This document shows positions 20,259-30,179 of a stretch of 64,000 nucleotides of DNA, one piece after another; within the stretch, counting starts at the first letter, position 1, and the number at the start of each line of letters is the position of its first letter. Under the pieces are notes generated by a model. That model saw nothing but the letters and a program-made list of their open reading frames with translations. It ran no database searches and was not told the origin of the DNA. The stretch is taken from positions 186,141-250,140 of the forward strand of contig BLJB01000029.1 of the NCBI GenBank assembly GCA_013423325.1, given 5' to 3'. The stretch comes from Usnea hakonensis. Lineage: Eukaryota; Ascomycota; Lecanoromycetes; Lecanorales; Parmeliaceae. The translations under genes and the position numbers were made by a program.

Positions 20259-22409
20259 ATGGCGACCCCAACCTCCCACCCGAACCCCCAAACGGCCCAG
20301 AGACATCCCGCGGCTTCCCACCTTACGCCAGCCTCGGCGGGCTCTCCACCGGCTCCTTCATCCTCCCACTCGCGCTCTGTCACCTCTCCAGCCTACCCGG
20401 CTCTCAAGACTCCGGCCCGCCAGCTCCATCACCGCAATGGTTCTGCGCAAATATCAGGCAGCACGCCCAGAGGCGGTCCTGGTACGCCAAGGCCAGGAAC
20501 AACAAGCTCCATAAACTCACCTGCTGCGACTGCGGCAGCCGCAATGTTGATGGATCCGCAGTATAGCTTTGCAAATGGTGCGGGTTTGGGTCTGGGGTTC
20601 ACGCCTAGAGGGACAGGTTTCACGCCAGTAGCTATGCAGATGACGGGAAGTAGTGGGGGTATCAATGGCATTTTGGCCGCACAAGATCAAGAGGAGGAGA
20701 GGAAGAGAAGGATAGAGGTCATAGCGGCTATGATTGCGGGAAGGTGGGGTTTCGTAAGTCAAGAGGGTGTGGAAAGGTGTGCGAAGAGACTGGGATTGGA
20801 TGCACTTTGGGAGGATGGGACGGGGGAAGGGAAGAGAATGTTGACAATCGCAGGGACCGCAATGCTTCTCGAGGTGGTATTTGAGGCGGAGGAAGTGATG
20901 GGCTGCGTACTCAATTTCCCTGGCAGTGGAGAAAAGGTGGGGGAAAGGGCAACAGGAGGAGCGGAGGTGCTAAGGAGGGATTTGAATGGTGAAGGATACG
21001 TGAGACTAGAGAAATTTGTGGAGAATATGGAAATCTTGGGAAGGATGGATCGTTTGGGTGGAGGGAAGATCAGCTGCTTTGATGCTACAGATGGGATTTA
21101 CAGTAGCCTGGACAGATTGTGGAGGTGGGAAATTGAGAGGGAGAAGCAACAAGGGAAGGCAATGGTGGAGGAAGAGCTCATGTGCCGGAGCAGTGGAAGA
21201 CCGAGGATTCATACGAGGGGACGAGTGGGTGTGGCATTGCAATATTGGATGGAGAGGAGGCTGGTGCTCGGAGAGGAGAAGAAGGCCGACGAAATGGACA
21301 TTGATGACAAAGAAACGGAAGAGGCGGACGTCGAAACGGACATCTGGTCAGCAATCATTGAATGCGAAGCCTCCTCCGCCGAGCTTTATCCTTCGATCAG
21401 AGTCTCAGATGCCTGGGTGTCCGAAGCCGTGGAAAGACCAGCACCAGCCGGACACCATGACATGCCCGGTAATGATTCGTCAATCGATTGGCAGGACCCT
21501 CCCTTGACGTTCCTACCCCGAGTTGAGCAAGGACAGGGTGCCGCCTCGATCCCAGAATCAAACCCTCTCCAACAGCCCCCAGCACCGGATGTACGCTTCT
21601 TCGCCAAGTTCGAACCGCCAGTGATTGTTCCCTTGCAAACAGCGCTCCAACTCCACAACTCAGTCGGCTCGCCTATATCCCAGGAGATGATCCTGTCTAC
21701 CACGTATGAAAGCCTGCTTTTCGCGGAAAATGAAGTCCAACCTTCTCCGAATGAACCTCGCACCGCGGAGAAGACAGTCACGACCTACAACTCAGCCATT
21801 GACACGCCGACCCCGCATATCCACAAATACACCCTCATATCTCCGCAGCAAGAATGGGCCAGAGCAATCACGCACCTCCCATTCAGCCACCCAAAACAGA
21901 TCATTGCCGTTCTGCCCATCCTACGCCAATGGGCTCTAACAGGCAGTATCCTCCAGCGCGCCTTCGATTCCGACAAGGACTCTCCTCCCCCCCCGAAAGA
22001 AAACGGCCACTCAATCCCTCACGACCAGCCCTCCGAGCCCACCGTCTTCCAATCCCTCGACGACGAACTCGCAGCCTTCATGTCCTCCCCCCTCCCCAAC
22101 GCCCCCAACGTCCCCTCGGACACGCTCCGGGAAATCAACATCACGTTCAAAGCGACGCCCGTTCCCCAATTCCAAGTCCAGTTCCCGAATCCGCGCCACG
22201 GTGGGAAAATGGCCGGAGTGAATTTCATGATCGGGTTGAATGGGGTTGTTGGTGGTGTGGATGTCGATGATGGAAGGCCCGGGTGGGGTGCTGGGGACGC
22301 GGAGGCGGAGGAGAAGGGGAGGGAGAGGGTCAGGATGAGGGAGATGGTGAAGAAGGTGTTGGAGGTTGGGGAGAGTGTTGGGATTGCGGTGGAGTGGTTG
22401 ACGAGATAA
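20259..22409 (+). CDS. MED1: Mediator of RNA polymerase II transcription subunit 1
   Basis: Single exon, 716 aa. The N-terminus (MATPTSHPNPQTAQRH) and the Ser/Pro/Thr-rich first 130 residues are typical of Pezizomycotina Med1. They are followed by the conserved helical block EERKRRIEVIAAMIAGRWGF, VSQEGVERCAKRLGLD, LTIAGTAMLLEVVF and a VRLEKFVENMEILGRMD segment. The second half contains the conserved PPVIVPLQTALQL and LPFSHPKQIIAVLPILRQWA motifs. The end is LEVGESVGIAVEWLTR. Med1 sits in the middle module of Mediator and links activators to Pol II in the nucleus. It is convergent with the ORM gene. An acidic stretch near residues 345-370 is unremarkable. The identification is secure. Confidence 0.9.
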   Translation: MATPTSHPNPQTAQRHPAASHLTPASAGSPPAPSSSHSRSVTSPAYPALKTPARQLHHRNGSAQISGSTPRGGPGTPRPGTTSSINSPAATAAAAMLMDPQYSFANGAGLGLGFTPRGTGFTPVAMQMTGSSGGINGILAAQDQEEERKRRIEVIAAMIAGRWGFVSQEGVERCAKRLGLDALWEDGTGEGKRMLTIAGTAMLLEVVFEAEEVMGCVLNFPGSGEKVGERATGGAEVLRRDLNGEGYVRLEKFVENMEILGRMDRLGGGKISCFDATDGIYSSLDRLWRWEIEREKQQGKAMVEEELMCRSSGRPRIHTRGRVGVALQYWMERRLVLGEEKKADEMDIDDKETEEADVETDIWSAIIECEASSAELYPSIRVSDAWVSEAVERPAPAGHHDMPGNDSSIDWQDPPLTFLPRVEQGQGAASIPESNPLQQPPAPDVRFFAKFEPPVIVPLQTALQLHNSVGSPISQEMILSTTYESLLFAENEVQPSPNEPRTAEKTVTTYNSAIDTPTPHIHKYTLISPQQEWARAITHLPFSHPKQIIAVLPILRQWALTGSILQRAFDSDKDSPPPPKENGHSIPHDQPSEPTVFQSLDDELAAFMSSPLPNAPNVPSDTLREINITFKATPVPQFQVQFPNPRHGGKMAGVNFMIGLNGVVGGVDVDDGRPGWGAGDAEAEEKGRERVRMREMVKKVLEVGESVGIAVEWLTR

Positions 22410-23739
22410 TATAGGTGGGACTGGTTTGACAGGCACTGACAAAAAAGCATTGGGGGGCTATTTCCAAATTTCGAAAGCATGGCTTGGATGCCTCCTAAAA
22501 AGGAGAAAAAGGCGTTATTTGTAGATACCCACTTTTTATCTTCATTATCTGTCTTTTCAACTATGCTCCTTCGTTAACGATTGCTTGATTCCTCTCGATT
22601 GACTGAACCGAACCGAACAGTGAGGACCTCCTCAGCAGACACAATTATTTGAACGACAAAGACTACTACTCCCCTCCACCCCCAGCATCAGCAAATGATG
22701 CGACACCTACTCCACCCTTCCTCGCACAGACAGATCAATCTCTCCTCAGAGCCCAATCCCCCTCCCACCCAATCTCACCCTTCCCACACAACCAAAAAGA
22801 CCTCCCCTCCGCACAACCCCTCAACCCCAACCCATCCACCAGCCCCCCCCCCGCCACAAACAAGCTCAAGGGTTCTCCCCCCTTAAGAACCCAACAACAC
22901 TTTTCGCCTGCTCCAAAGTAGGTACTCCATCTTCCAACCCCAACCCAACCAAGCTATCCGGTTCCCTCCGCGCCCCCAAATAAATCGCACATGGAACGCC
23001 GTGCTCAAGTCGCATGCTCCTCTCCCATCTCTATAAATAAATAAAAAAAGCAGATTGATGGATCCATTACCAGCACCAATCAGAGCAGAGCAAGGAAGGA
23101 AGGGAGGAAGGGGTTCGCTCGTCTCACACCCCCCTCTTCCCCCCCCTCTTGTCTAGCATAAACCTCACAGGTAAGGTACATTCATATCTCTCCCAGCGCA
23201 GGGCAGGGTGCTGAATAACGCTGAATACGGCGGGCGGGTTGTTCACGAGGGAGGCAGCCGCTGGAGAGGAGAGTGAAACAAACAAACAAACAATGTCGGT
23301 GAGATACGCATGAGCAATCACAGGCAGATGTCAGTGGAGTCATGGTTTTCTCAAGGCTCTTCCTGTAGGTGAGAAGTTCGAGGCAAACTGTGCGGCGGGA
23401 AATTATGGGCAGAGTGAAAGGGAGGACGGTCGTCATAAAGAGGAGGCCTCCATCAAAACAATCACGAGTGGCAGGATTACGCGCGCAGCCTCGATTCACG
23501 TGGCGCGAATCCCATACTCTTTATATTTCTCCACAACGTCAAGCTTCACTTCACTGGGCTCTGTCATGAAACGGGAACGTGGGCTACGCAGCAGCAAAGG
23601 GAGAGGGCTTATCAAATGTAGCCAAGAGTGTAGCTTTCGGCGTAGTTGTTATCCATAAAGAACGTGTCCGAGCTTTTTGCTTTCCCCGCTACGTCGCCTT
23701 TCCCATTTCAATTTTGAACGCCTTCGCAGATTCCCAACG
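22410..23739. other. Intergenic, no gene seen
   Basis: Convergent region between Med1 and the ORM gene. 22660-22920 is C-rich and low complexity, and 23086-23110 is a GGAAGGAA-type run. The frame of about 90 codons at 22649 starts at TTG and is Pro/Ser low complexity, so it is not supported. Confidence 0.6.
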
Positions 23740-24475
23740 CTATCGATCCTCTGGATCCCCCGAGAACAAATTCACTCGCATCCGATGGCTCTGCATGGAC
23801 TCGTCAGCACTCTTGTCATCCGAGAGAGCCCATTACTTCCACTCACAGAAGGCAACTTGGGTATCACAACGGCTAAAACGGCGAGAAAATTGATGGTAAA
23901 GTACGTCAGGTCATAATGTGTGTAGTGTGTACTCAGAAGGAAGAGTACGATCGGGACACTCAAAAGAAATTTTTTGGCTGGAGTATATTGGTCTCCGTTG
24001 TCGATCTGCTCCCACATATTCAGGTTATCGTAGGCCCCGGCATTGAATTCAAAAGGGACGCCTCGCACATAGTGGAACATCAAGTATGAACTGAACATGT
24101 AGACGATGTTGACAAGCGTCCACGATGTTTCTTGAGAGACTCCTGGAATGACGTCGAAAAGAAGCTTGAGCCCAATTATGCATATGACGTGGATAGCCCA
24201 GGCTCCTAGATGAAGGATAAAAGTGTCAGTGGGGTATACAGGTATGATAAGCTGGAAGTGCAAGTGTCTGAACCGGCCAGAGAATCTTGGATTGCTTCCT
24301 CGAACCCTCTTTGAAGAGAGTTCGTGGCTAGACCGCAGTTACCTTTTGCATTGACCCAATCTGCATTCACATTTGGTAGCGCCGACTGATCGCTCATATG
24401 CTCGAGAGACTCCGGTGGCTCCTGGTATATCAGGCTGCTAGAACGCCTCCTTCTACTCTTCTTCCCATCATTCAT
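23740..24475 (-). CDS. ORM1: ORM1/ORMDL family regulator of sphingolipid synthesis
   Basis: Three exons on the minus strand: 24475-24343, 24205-23847 and 23790-23740; 180 aa. The introns are GTAACT...CTAG (137 nt) and GTGAGT...GCAG (56 nt). The spliced protein reads SLIYQEPPESLEH, ALPNVNADWVNAKG-AWAIH, IIGLKLLFDVIPGVSQETSW, FHYVRGVPFEFNAGAYDNL, MWEQIDNGDQYTPAKKF, STHYTHYDL and PKLPSSHRMRVNLFSGD, all diagnostic of ORMDL proteins. There are about four membrane segments, and it acts in the ER, where it restrains serine palmitoyltransferase. The Ser-rich RRRRSSS stretch near the N-terminus corresponds to the phosphoregulated region in yeast. The start at 24475 gives the usual length; an ATG at 24622 would add 49 residues that look like leader. 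Confidence 0.93.
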
Positions 24476-25237
24476 CTTTTTGTCTCCAGGCGATCTCTGC
24501 GAAGGAGCAGGTTTCGTACTGGGCGTGAAGGCCAACGTGCGAGGTAGTAGTAGAGAAGACAGATTTGCGGTTTCTCTGGGACTTGGCTGATTGGTGCGAA
24601 GCGTAAGGAAGGGGAAGACCACAATAGCGGACGGTATGTTTTGTCTGTGCTACGGTCAGTGCTGGAGCCTAGATACAGATCGCTTTGCTTGAATCAAGCA
24701 AGATACGGGACGACACTCACCTGAGGCTCACTGCTGTAAAAGCATTTAAGACGCACTGGCAAAGTTGTTGATAGCTCTGCAAGGGATAACGTGGAGCCTG
24801 CTTCTTGGGGAAATGGTAATGCTGTATTATTTAGATAACAATCAAAGAGCTGTCTCGACTAGTGGATGAAAGGAGGGATGAATATGTCTGCTGTATCGGT
24901 GAATAAGATAGATGCGGCTGAGAGGAAGAAAAAAAGAGCCTGGAAGCTGTTGACTGAAGAGCTGCGTAATGAAGAATAGCTGTTGCCGTTTTTGGTTGGG
25001 TGAGAAGATCACCGCTGGCCGAAGTTCCGTCCGGCTTGGCATCTGCAGTGTGGAGTAATGCCAAGACGCGTTAGCAGCATTCGTTAGCTGAGTAATGTTC
25101 CTATTCTCATTGGCCGCAACGAATCCACTTGGATGACCCGAGGCAAGGGAAGATTGATGGGTAGAGTTTTTAGAGATGGAGTACCAAATTGTTATTGTCA
25201 ACTATATAACTGAGACGATGTACCGTTTTACTGTCAA
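24476..25237. other. ORM upstream region
   Basis: 762 nt between the ORM start and the end of the HET gene. No supported gene. It probably holds the ORM promoter and 5' leader. Confidence 0.5.
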
Positions 25238-27426
25238 CTAAATGATTGAGATGATGTACCGCTCTGCTGGGTGTTCTGGTTCTGACAGAACCTCAACACA
25301 GCCTGATTCGGCTATTGTAGCTCCAAAGACGTCCAGTGCCTTGTCAAACCTTTCCAACTCGTCCCGCTGCCAAGCATCGAAATCATGATATTGAAAATAC
25401 CCAGTCCTACGGTATTCACCCTTCTTCTTATTGCTGGAGGCGAGGACTAATCCCGAAACATATCTAACGTTATGTTCGTGATCCTTTTCCGCTCGGAAAT
25501 CCTTGACACTTTGCAGAAGAGGTAGCAGGTAGACCGTATGACCTACATCTTCGTCCGAGTCTGGGTACACCCTGAATACCTCGTGACCTTCTGACAAGAC
25601 ATTCACCTCGTAAAGTTGTGGAATTTGTGGGGACGAGGGCATCACCTCGTGCTCAAGTCGGCTTTTGTGCAACTTCCCCAGAAGCATAGAAGTACAGCTA
25701 AGGGTGATTTGTCCTCCAGAAACTTTTCCCATTGGATCTGGTCCGGACGGAATAACATAGGCGTCAACAACATGGGCGTAGTGCCTATACTGACTCTGTT
25801 TGTTCAAAGTATAATTCGAAACCATACCGTCGACGGATGCCCATGACCAACTCGGAGCTCGGTAGTTCATACTTTTTGATCGTCGACGAGTAGCACACCA
25901 GCATAATTGAAATTCGATGTCCTTCCTCCACAAGCCAGCTAAGTATTGGTCATGGGTCTCCTGTTGGACTGCTCGAGCAATTCCTGATATAGCGACTAAT
26001 TTGTCTTCACTGAATGTAAGCTCTCCTAAGGTGTAAATATTTAATATGGTATTCCAATTGGGGGAAAGTGGTCCTTTCTCAAGGTGGAATATGTGCCTAT
26101 CCGAAAAATGTGGAGTACCTTCGGGAAAAGATTCGTTAGCGTCCCTGACCTTGCATCCCCAGAACATCTCCGTGTTGCTAAAGAAGAGACTTCGAGGTGC
26201 CAAAAGCCTCTCCTGCACACTCCATGCCCTGCCCGCTAGGGGTGATTTAACCACTGATTTATAGAACATGCTCGGGGCAATATCCCAGGCCATTTCGCGA
26301 CCCTCGATAACTGCTGTAAAGCGAACCTTTCCAACGTATCCTTCAGGTCTGAGAAAGCAGCCGGAATCGCCATTGATAGCTCCCGTTGCCGCGATGTTGA
26401 TTGTTGAGCCGCCATAAACTGAACTCATTGTTGCTGATTCCCTTTCCCAATCGGAAACCGAGTTTTGTACAATGCAGAGGGCATCAATCCACAAGTAATC
26501 AAGCCCTAGATTCTGCGTGATATTGACAGCATCTCTAAATGTCTTTGTCAGGTTCTTCAGGGGTATTGCAGTCATGAATGATTCCATCAATTCTTGCCTG
26601 AGCCTTATGAGATTGATATTTCCCCAGCAGTAACTTAGCGTAGCATATCTGGGTCGATCTCCCCAATCATCAGTGCTAACTAGCCGTAGGTTCTTTGAGC
26701 GTACATCTAGAAGTCTAGTAGGTAGTCGGGAATGCACATTCGTGCTAGTGGAGCAAGAATCGTGTGTATCTAAGCAGGCGTCAAGCCATCTCTTTGCCAA
26801 TTCAAGTTGCGTAGCGCCTTTCTCTATTGTTGTTGAGGTTGCTGACTGTCCGGACGCGAAACGACCTCGTGCTTTTCAGTGTCCATCTTCCCTGCTATAA
26901 GTTTGAGATTATACGTACAGGGAGCAGCATCAGTTGTAATTACGTATAGCGGGTCCGCTGAGATATTGTAACGCGAATCATGTCCAGGCCAAGTGAACAT
27001 CATGCAATAGTACTCGCGTTCGTCCTGTTTTATCGATACTGAGATGGTTGAGGCTTTGCCTAGGCACTTTAGGCGTCGCTCAATCTTATGGAACAGTTCT
27101 AAAGTATACCCTCTTGTAGTCACACATTGTGAGAAGAGCGTACATAAGTAGCATGATTTTCGACAAGAAGCGTCGAATTCCAGAACATTCGAATAATGTG
27201 GCCGTTGGTAATGTGATTTTCCTTGGGGTGACAGATTGCGTAGAGTCTCTGGCCAGCTATCGAGCAAATGTTGGCAATTGATGCAATAGTTGTGAGATAC
27301 TTTGATGTTGGGCATCAGAGCGTCGATCTCTTCCTCGATTTTTTTCTCATCAAGAAGCTCATCATACACTGGCAAGGTGTAGCCCCTGCTATCGTCATAA
27401 CAATCCCTTCGATAATCATCTACCAT
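25238..27426 (-). CDS. HET-domain (heterokaryon incompatibility) protein, apparent frameshift
   Basis: The minus-strand gene starts at 27426. The first 200 codons include a cysteine cluster (CINCQHLL, CRKSCYLCTLF) typical of the region before HET domains. This frame ends at TAG 26824. The second frame carries GATQLELAKRWLDACL, RYATLSYCWG, LDYLWIDALCIVQ, DWERESATMSSVYGGS, GRAWSVQERLLAPR and RAPSWSWASVDG, the full HET domain, and ends at 25238. The two frames must switch between about 26865 and 26838. Reading on in the lower frame gives SGQSATSTT, the expected linker, so a one-base loss near 26855 is the simplest reading. A 98-nt GTAATT...GGACAG intron (26943-26846) would also restore frame but would delete 32 residues. 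HET proteins trigger non-self recognition cell death. It may be a pseudogene. Confidence 0.75.
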
Positions 27427-28653
27427 TCCTTCAAATTACTATGGCCTTTGTTTCGACATGCACAATACTCCTTGTGTTCACTTGTGTGCTCCTCTTTGAG
27501 ACTTATCACCTGCATGTTTGATAGTGGCTGTAGACCGATATGGCGTTCGTTTCCAATCAGACAGACAGCAAACCGGGAGTCCAGGTATCTGTACAAACGT
27601 AGCTGTCAAGCCGCCATAAGAACCGAAGGTGGATTGGAGGCGGTCTTAGACGAGGACCTGCCGCTTAGAGAAAGAGAGGGCGTAGTGAGTGATAGAATGC
27701 GAAGTTGAGTGACGTGCTTGCTGCCTAAGGTATCGGCCTAAGTAAGTTGACTCAGCCCCGGACCCCCCAATCCTTCCTACCGCAGCGGGCTAACCCCCGC
27801 CGGAACGGAATTATTCCTTTGCGGTGCAACCTCGAGCCAACTTCTTCCAGTAGCTTGTCAAGGTATAAGCTTCTCCTCGGCTGGATGTCTGCTCCTAGAA
27901 CAAGCGTTCATAAGCGATGTCGCAGTTCGCTTCATTGAGCTGATATCCTTACGGTAGATGTCGACATTTTGAGCAAGAGTATCCGAGACATCATCATGAT
28001 GTGCCAGGGCAAGTGGCCCAGTGCACCAAGGAGGACCTCATTGCGTCGGCGACAGATTTCGAGCTCAAATCAGTCGACATCTCAGGAAGTATTTGTTTTA
28101 AGACCTTTGGGACCCTTTGTTGTCTCCTTAGGCTGCTGCATTACGACGCTTTTGGTCACCTTCTTTGGACTTTTTGGTTAGATGACCCCCTGCCTGCGTT
28201 GGTCCCTTGGCTTACGCTAGCCAACGAAAGCTTTGGCATGACGAGGACGAGCCGAAGGACGCGTTCAATATCGTCGCACCTGTTTCTATTGAGTTTCCAT
28301 ACCGACCTTCGCCAGGAGCAGAGAAAAGGAGAGTTGGACCTTCTCGGATGAAACAGCCGACAGATTTGCCATTCTTCACGGAGCTTGCAAATTCTTATTG
28401 GCCATACCAATGGTTCTCACTCTCACTGATATCTCCAGCTCCTCGCTCTTACATGCCTTATTCAGATAGAGTATCCCGGATGCATACTATACTTGTGCTT
28501 TACAGATAGGCAAAGAATACTCCTAAAACCTCTAGAGGTAGGGATTTAAGTATCTCGTCTTCAATGTTCCGTTTATTGCAAGGTTAGAATGCAGGCAAGG
28601 GAGAAGAATATTGGGGAAAAGTAGTAGACTTATGGCAAGAGTCGGTCTATTTA

Positions 28654-28702
28654 GCTATTAGAAGCTACTAGAAGTTACTAGAAGCTACTAGAGGCTACTA
28701 GC
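28654..28702. repeat. AGCTACTAGA-type tandem repeat
   Basis: About five imperfect 10-nt units (AGCTATTAGA, AGCTACTAGA, AGTTACTAGA, AGCTACTAGA, GGCTACTAGC). Confidence 0.85.
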
Positions 28703-28771
28703 AAAGCCATTTCTTCTACACATTATTACAGCCTCCACTGAGTCATTCCCTTTCATCGATGTTGTCGCCCT

Positions 28772-28806
28772 TTCGGACGAGCTTTAATCGGAGGTTCGGA
28801 CGAGCT
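28772..28806. promoter_or_regulatory. Direct repeat TTCGGACGAGCT upstream of the dehalogenase gene
   Basis: The same 12 nt occur at 28772-28783 and 28795-28806, 23 nt apart, about 205-240 nt before the start at 29011. Each has a CGG triplet, the core contacted by Zn2Cys6 regulators, and one is encoded close by. The core TCGGACG also occurs at 32638 in the dehydrogenase promoter. Binding is inferred. Confidence 0.45.
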
Positions 28807-29010
28807 CGATGTTGACTAAACCAACCTCGGTAAGTATGACGCATCAGATAAAGTTGTATATTAAGGTCAAGGTAGAGACACCAGCGGTGCAGGACTTCTT
28901 TCAATCATTACTATCGTGAGCCGTTCTACTCGACTTGAACACGGAAGACAAAGTCGAAAATTCTTACTTCGCCTTTCACCTTTTCGGTACTCACCAAACA
29001 GCAAGCAACC

Positions 29011-29958
29011 ATGACCGAAACTGAGATTTCACCTCAGTTCCCCTTCACCCTCCAGCGCATCAAGGTCCTCGACGCGGAGATGGCCTACGTAGACACGGCA
29101 ACGGCGGAACCCTCTCCACAACAACAACCTGTGATGCTCTTCCTCCACGGCAATCCAACTTCTTCGTACTTGTGGCGGAACATAATTCCTCACATCTCCA
29201 GCAAGACGCGTTGCATTGCTCCGGACCTCGTGGGTATGGGTGCATCCGAGAAGCTTCCCCACTTGTCGTACCGATTCGTTGAACATGCCCTTTATCTCGA
29301 TGAATTCATCGCCGACGTCATCCCAAAGAACCAGAAGGTCATCCTCGTTGTGCATGATTGGGGCTCCGCACTGGGGTTACATTGGGCACGTCGCAACGAG
29401 CATCGCGTGGCAGGCCTGGCCTTCATGGAATTCGTTCCGCCCACGCTAACGTGGGAGCTTTTCGAAAAAGGTGGCTTGGCAAGCACGTTCCAGTCGTTTC
29501 GGGGGCCTGCAGAAGCCGGGCGGAAGCTCATCATTGAGGATAATTTCTTCGTCGAGCAAGTTCTCCCAGGAGGTGTGGTCCGAGGCCTGACGGAGAAAGA
29601 AATGGAGCATTATCGAGCCCCATATTTGAAACCGGTCGATCGCGAACCTCTTTATCGCTGGCCAAATGAGGTGCCCATTGAGGGTCAACCACGGGACATG
29701 CACGCCATTGTGGAAAAGTACCATGCTTGGCTACTGGCTGGTGACCTTCCGAAGCTCCTCTTCTGGGCCACTCCTGGAGCGATTATTGGGGAGGAACTGG
29801 CTGGTTGGTACCGAAAGACATTGAAGAACGTGACGAGTGTGCACATCGGACCAGGAAAACATTATCTGCAAGAGGACAATCCGCATTTGATTGGCAAAGA
29901 ACTCGCGAAATGGATGGACCAGGTCGTAATTGCTAGAGATGGGGAAAGCAAGGTGTGA
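29011..29958 (+). CDS. Haloalkane dehalogenase-like alpha/beta hydrolase
   Basis: Single exon, 315 aa, the family's usual size. It has the alpha/beta-hydrolase fold with all positions of a subfamily II haloalkane dehalogenase: HGNPTSS (Asn48, halide-binding, and oxyanion hole), VVHDWGSALG (nucleophile Asp116 and halide-binding Trp117), AFMEF (catalytic acid Glu140) and GKHYLQEDNP (base His284). Such enzymes hydrolyse carbon-halogen bonds to alcohols. In fungi the true substrate is rarely known, and epoxide or ester hydrolysis is possible. There is no signal peptide, so it is probably cytosolic. It lacks introns, has strong similarity in layout to bacterial enzymes, and lies beside a Zn2Cys6 regulator and a dehydrogenase. 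Acquisition from bacteria is plausible but untested here. Confidence 0.88.
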   Translation: MTETEISPQFPFTLQRIKVLDAEMAYVDTATAEPSPQQQPVMLFLHGNPTSSYLWRNIIPHISSKTRCIAPDLVGMGASEKLPHLSYRFVEHALYLDEFIADVIPKNQKVILVVHDWGSALGLHWARRNEHRVAGLAFMEFVPPTLTWELFEKGGLASTFQSFRGPAEAGRKLIIEDNFFVEQVLPGGVVRGLTEKEMEHYRAPYLKPVDREPLYRWPNEVPIEGQPRDMHAIVEKYHAWLLAGDLPKLLFWATPGAIIGEELAGWYRKTLKNVTSVHIGPGKHYLQEDNPHLIGKELAKWMDQVVIARDGESKV

Positions 29959-30179
29959 ACGTTATCAATTGTCGTTTTCTATCTTAGGTCTGCAGAAGAA
30001 ATCTGATAATCCCCGATGGGGAGCTACTATTGAAGCGAAGAATTAGACGGAGAAATTGGGACACTTCAAGTCTTTGCCTTTCCTACTTTCCTACTTTCCT
30101 ACTGTCCATGATCTGGCGATCTCCAACCGTCAAGATATAACTTCCAGAAAGAAGGTCTATAATATCTACTTGGTCTATA

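Larger units (their letters stand above)
27427..29010. other. Accessory intergenic region, possibly decayed sequence
   Basis: 1.58 kb without a convincing gene. Short open frames on the plus strand around 27970-28510 shift frame repeatedly and match no family I know. The last 250 nt form the promoter of the dehalogenase-like gene. Confidence 0.5.

Noticed and set aside
22649..22921. Pro/Ser-rich frame after Med1
   Set aside because: It starts at TTG and is entirely low complexity from a C-rich stretch.
24476..24622. N-terminal extension of the ORM protein
   Set aside because: The 49 extra residues lack similarity to ORMDL proteins, and the internal ATG gives the normal family start.
26846..26865. 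Very short 17- or 20-nt GT-AG intron to fix the HET frame
   Set aside because: It is below the minimum intron length seen in this window and in fungi generally.
28207..28509. Plus-strand frame with normal-looking composition in the accessory region
   Set aside because: It has no ATG near its start and no recognised homology, and neighbouring frames break repeatedly; it may be a remnant but cannot be supported.
28654..28702. Possible CRISPR-like array
   Set aside because: The units are contiguous 10-mers without spacers in a eukaryotic genome; it is a simple tandem repeat.
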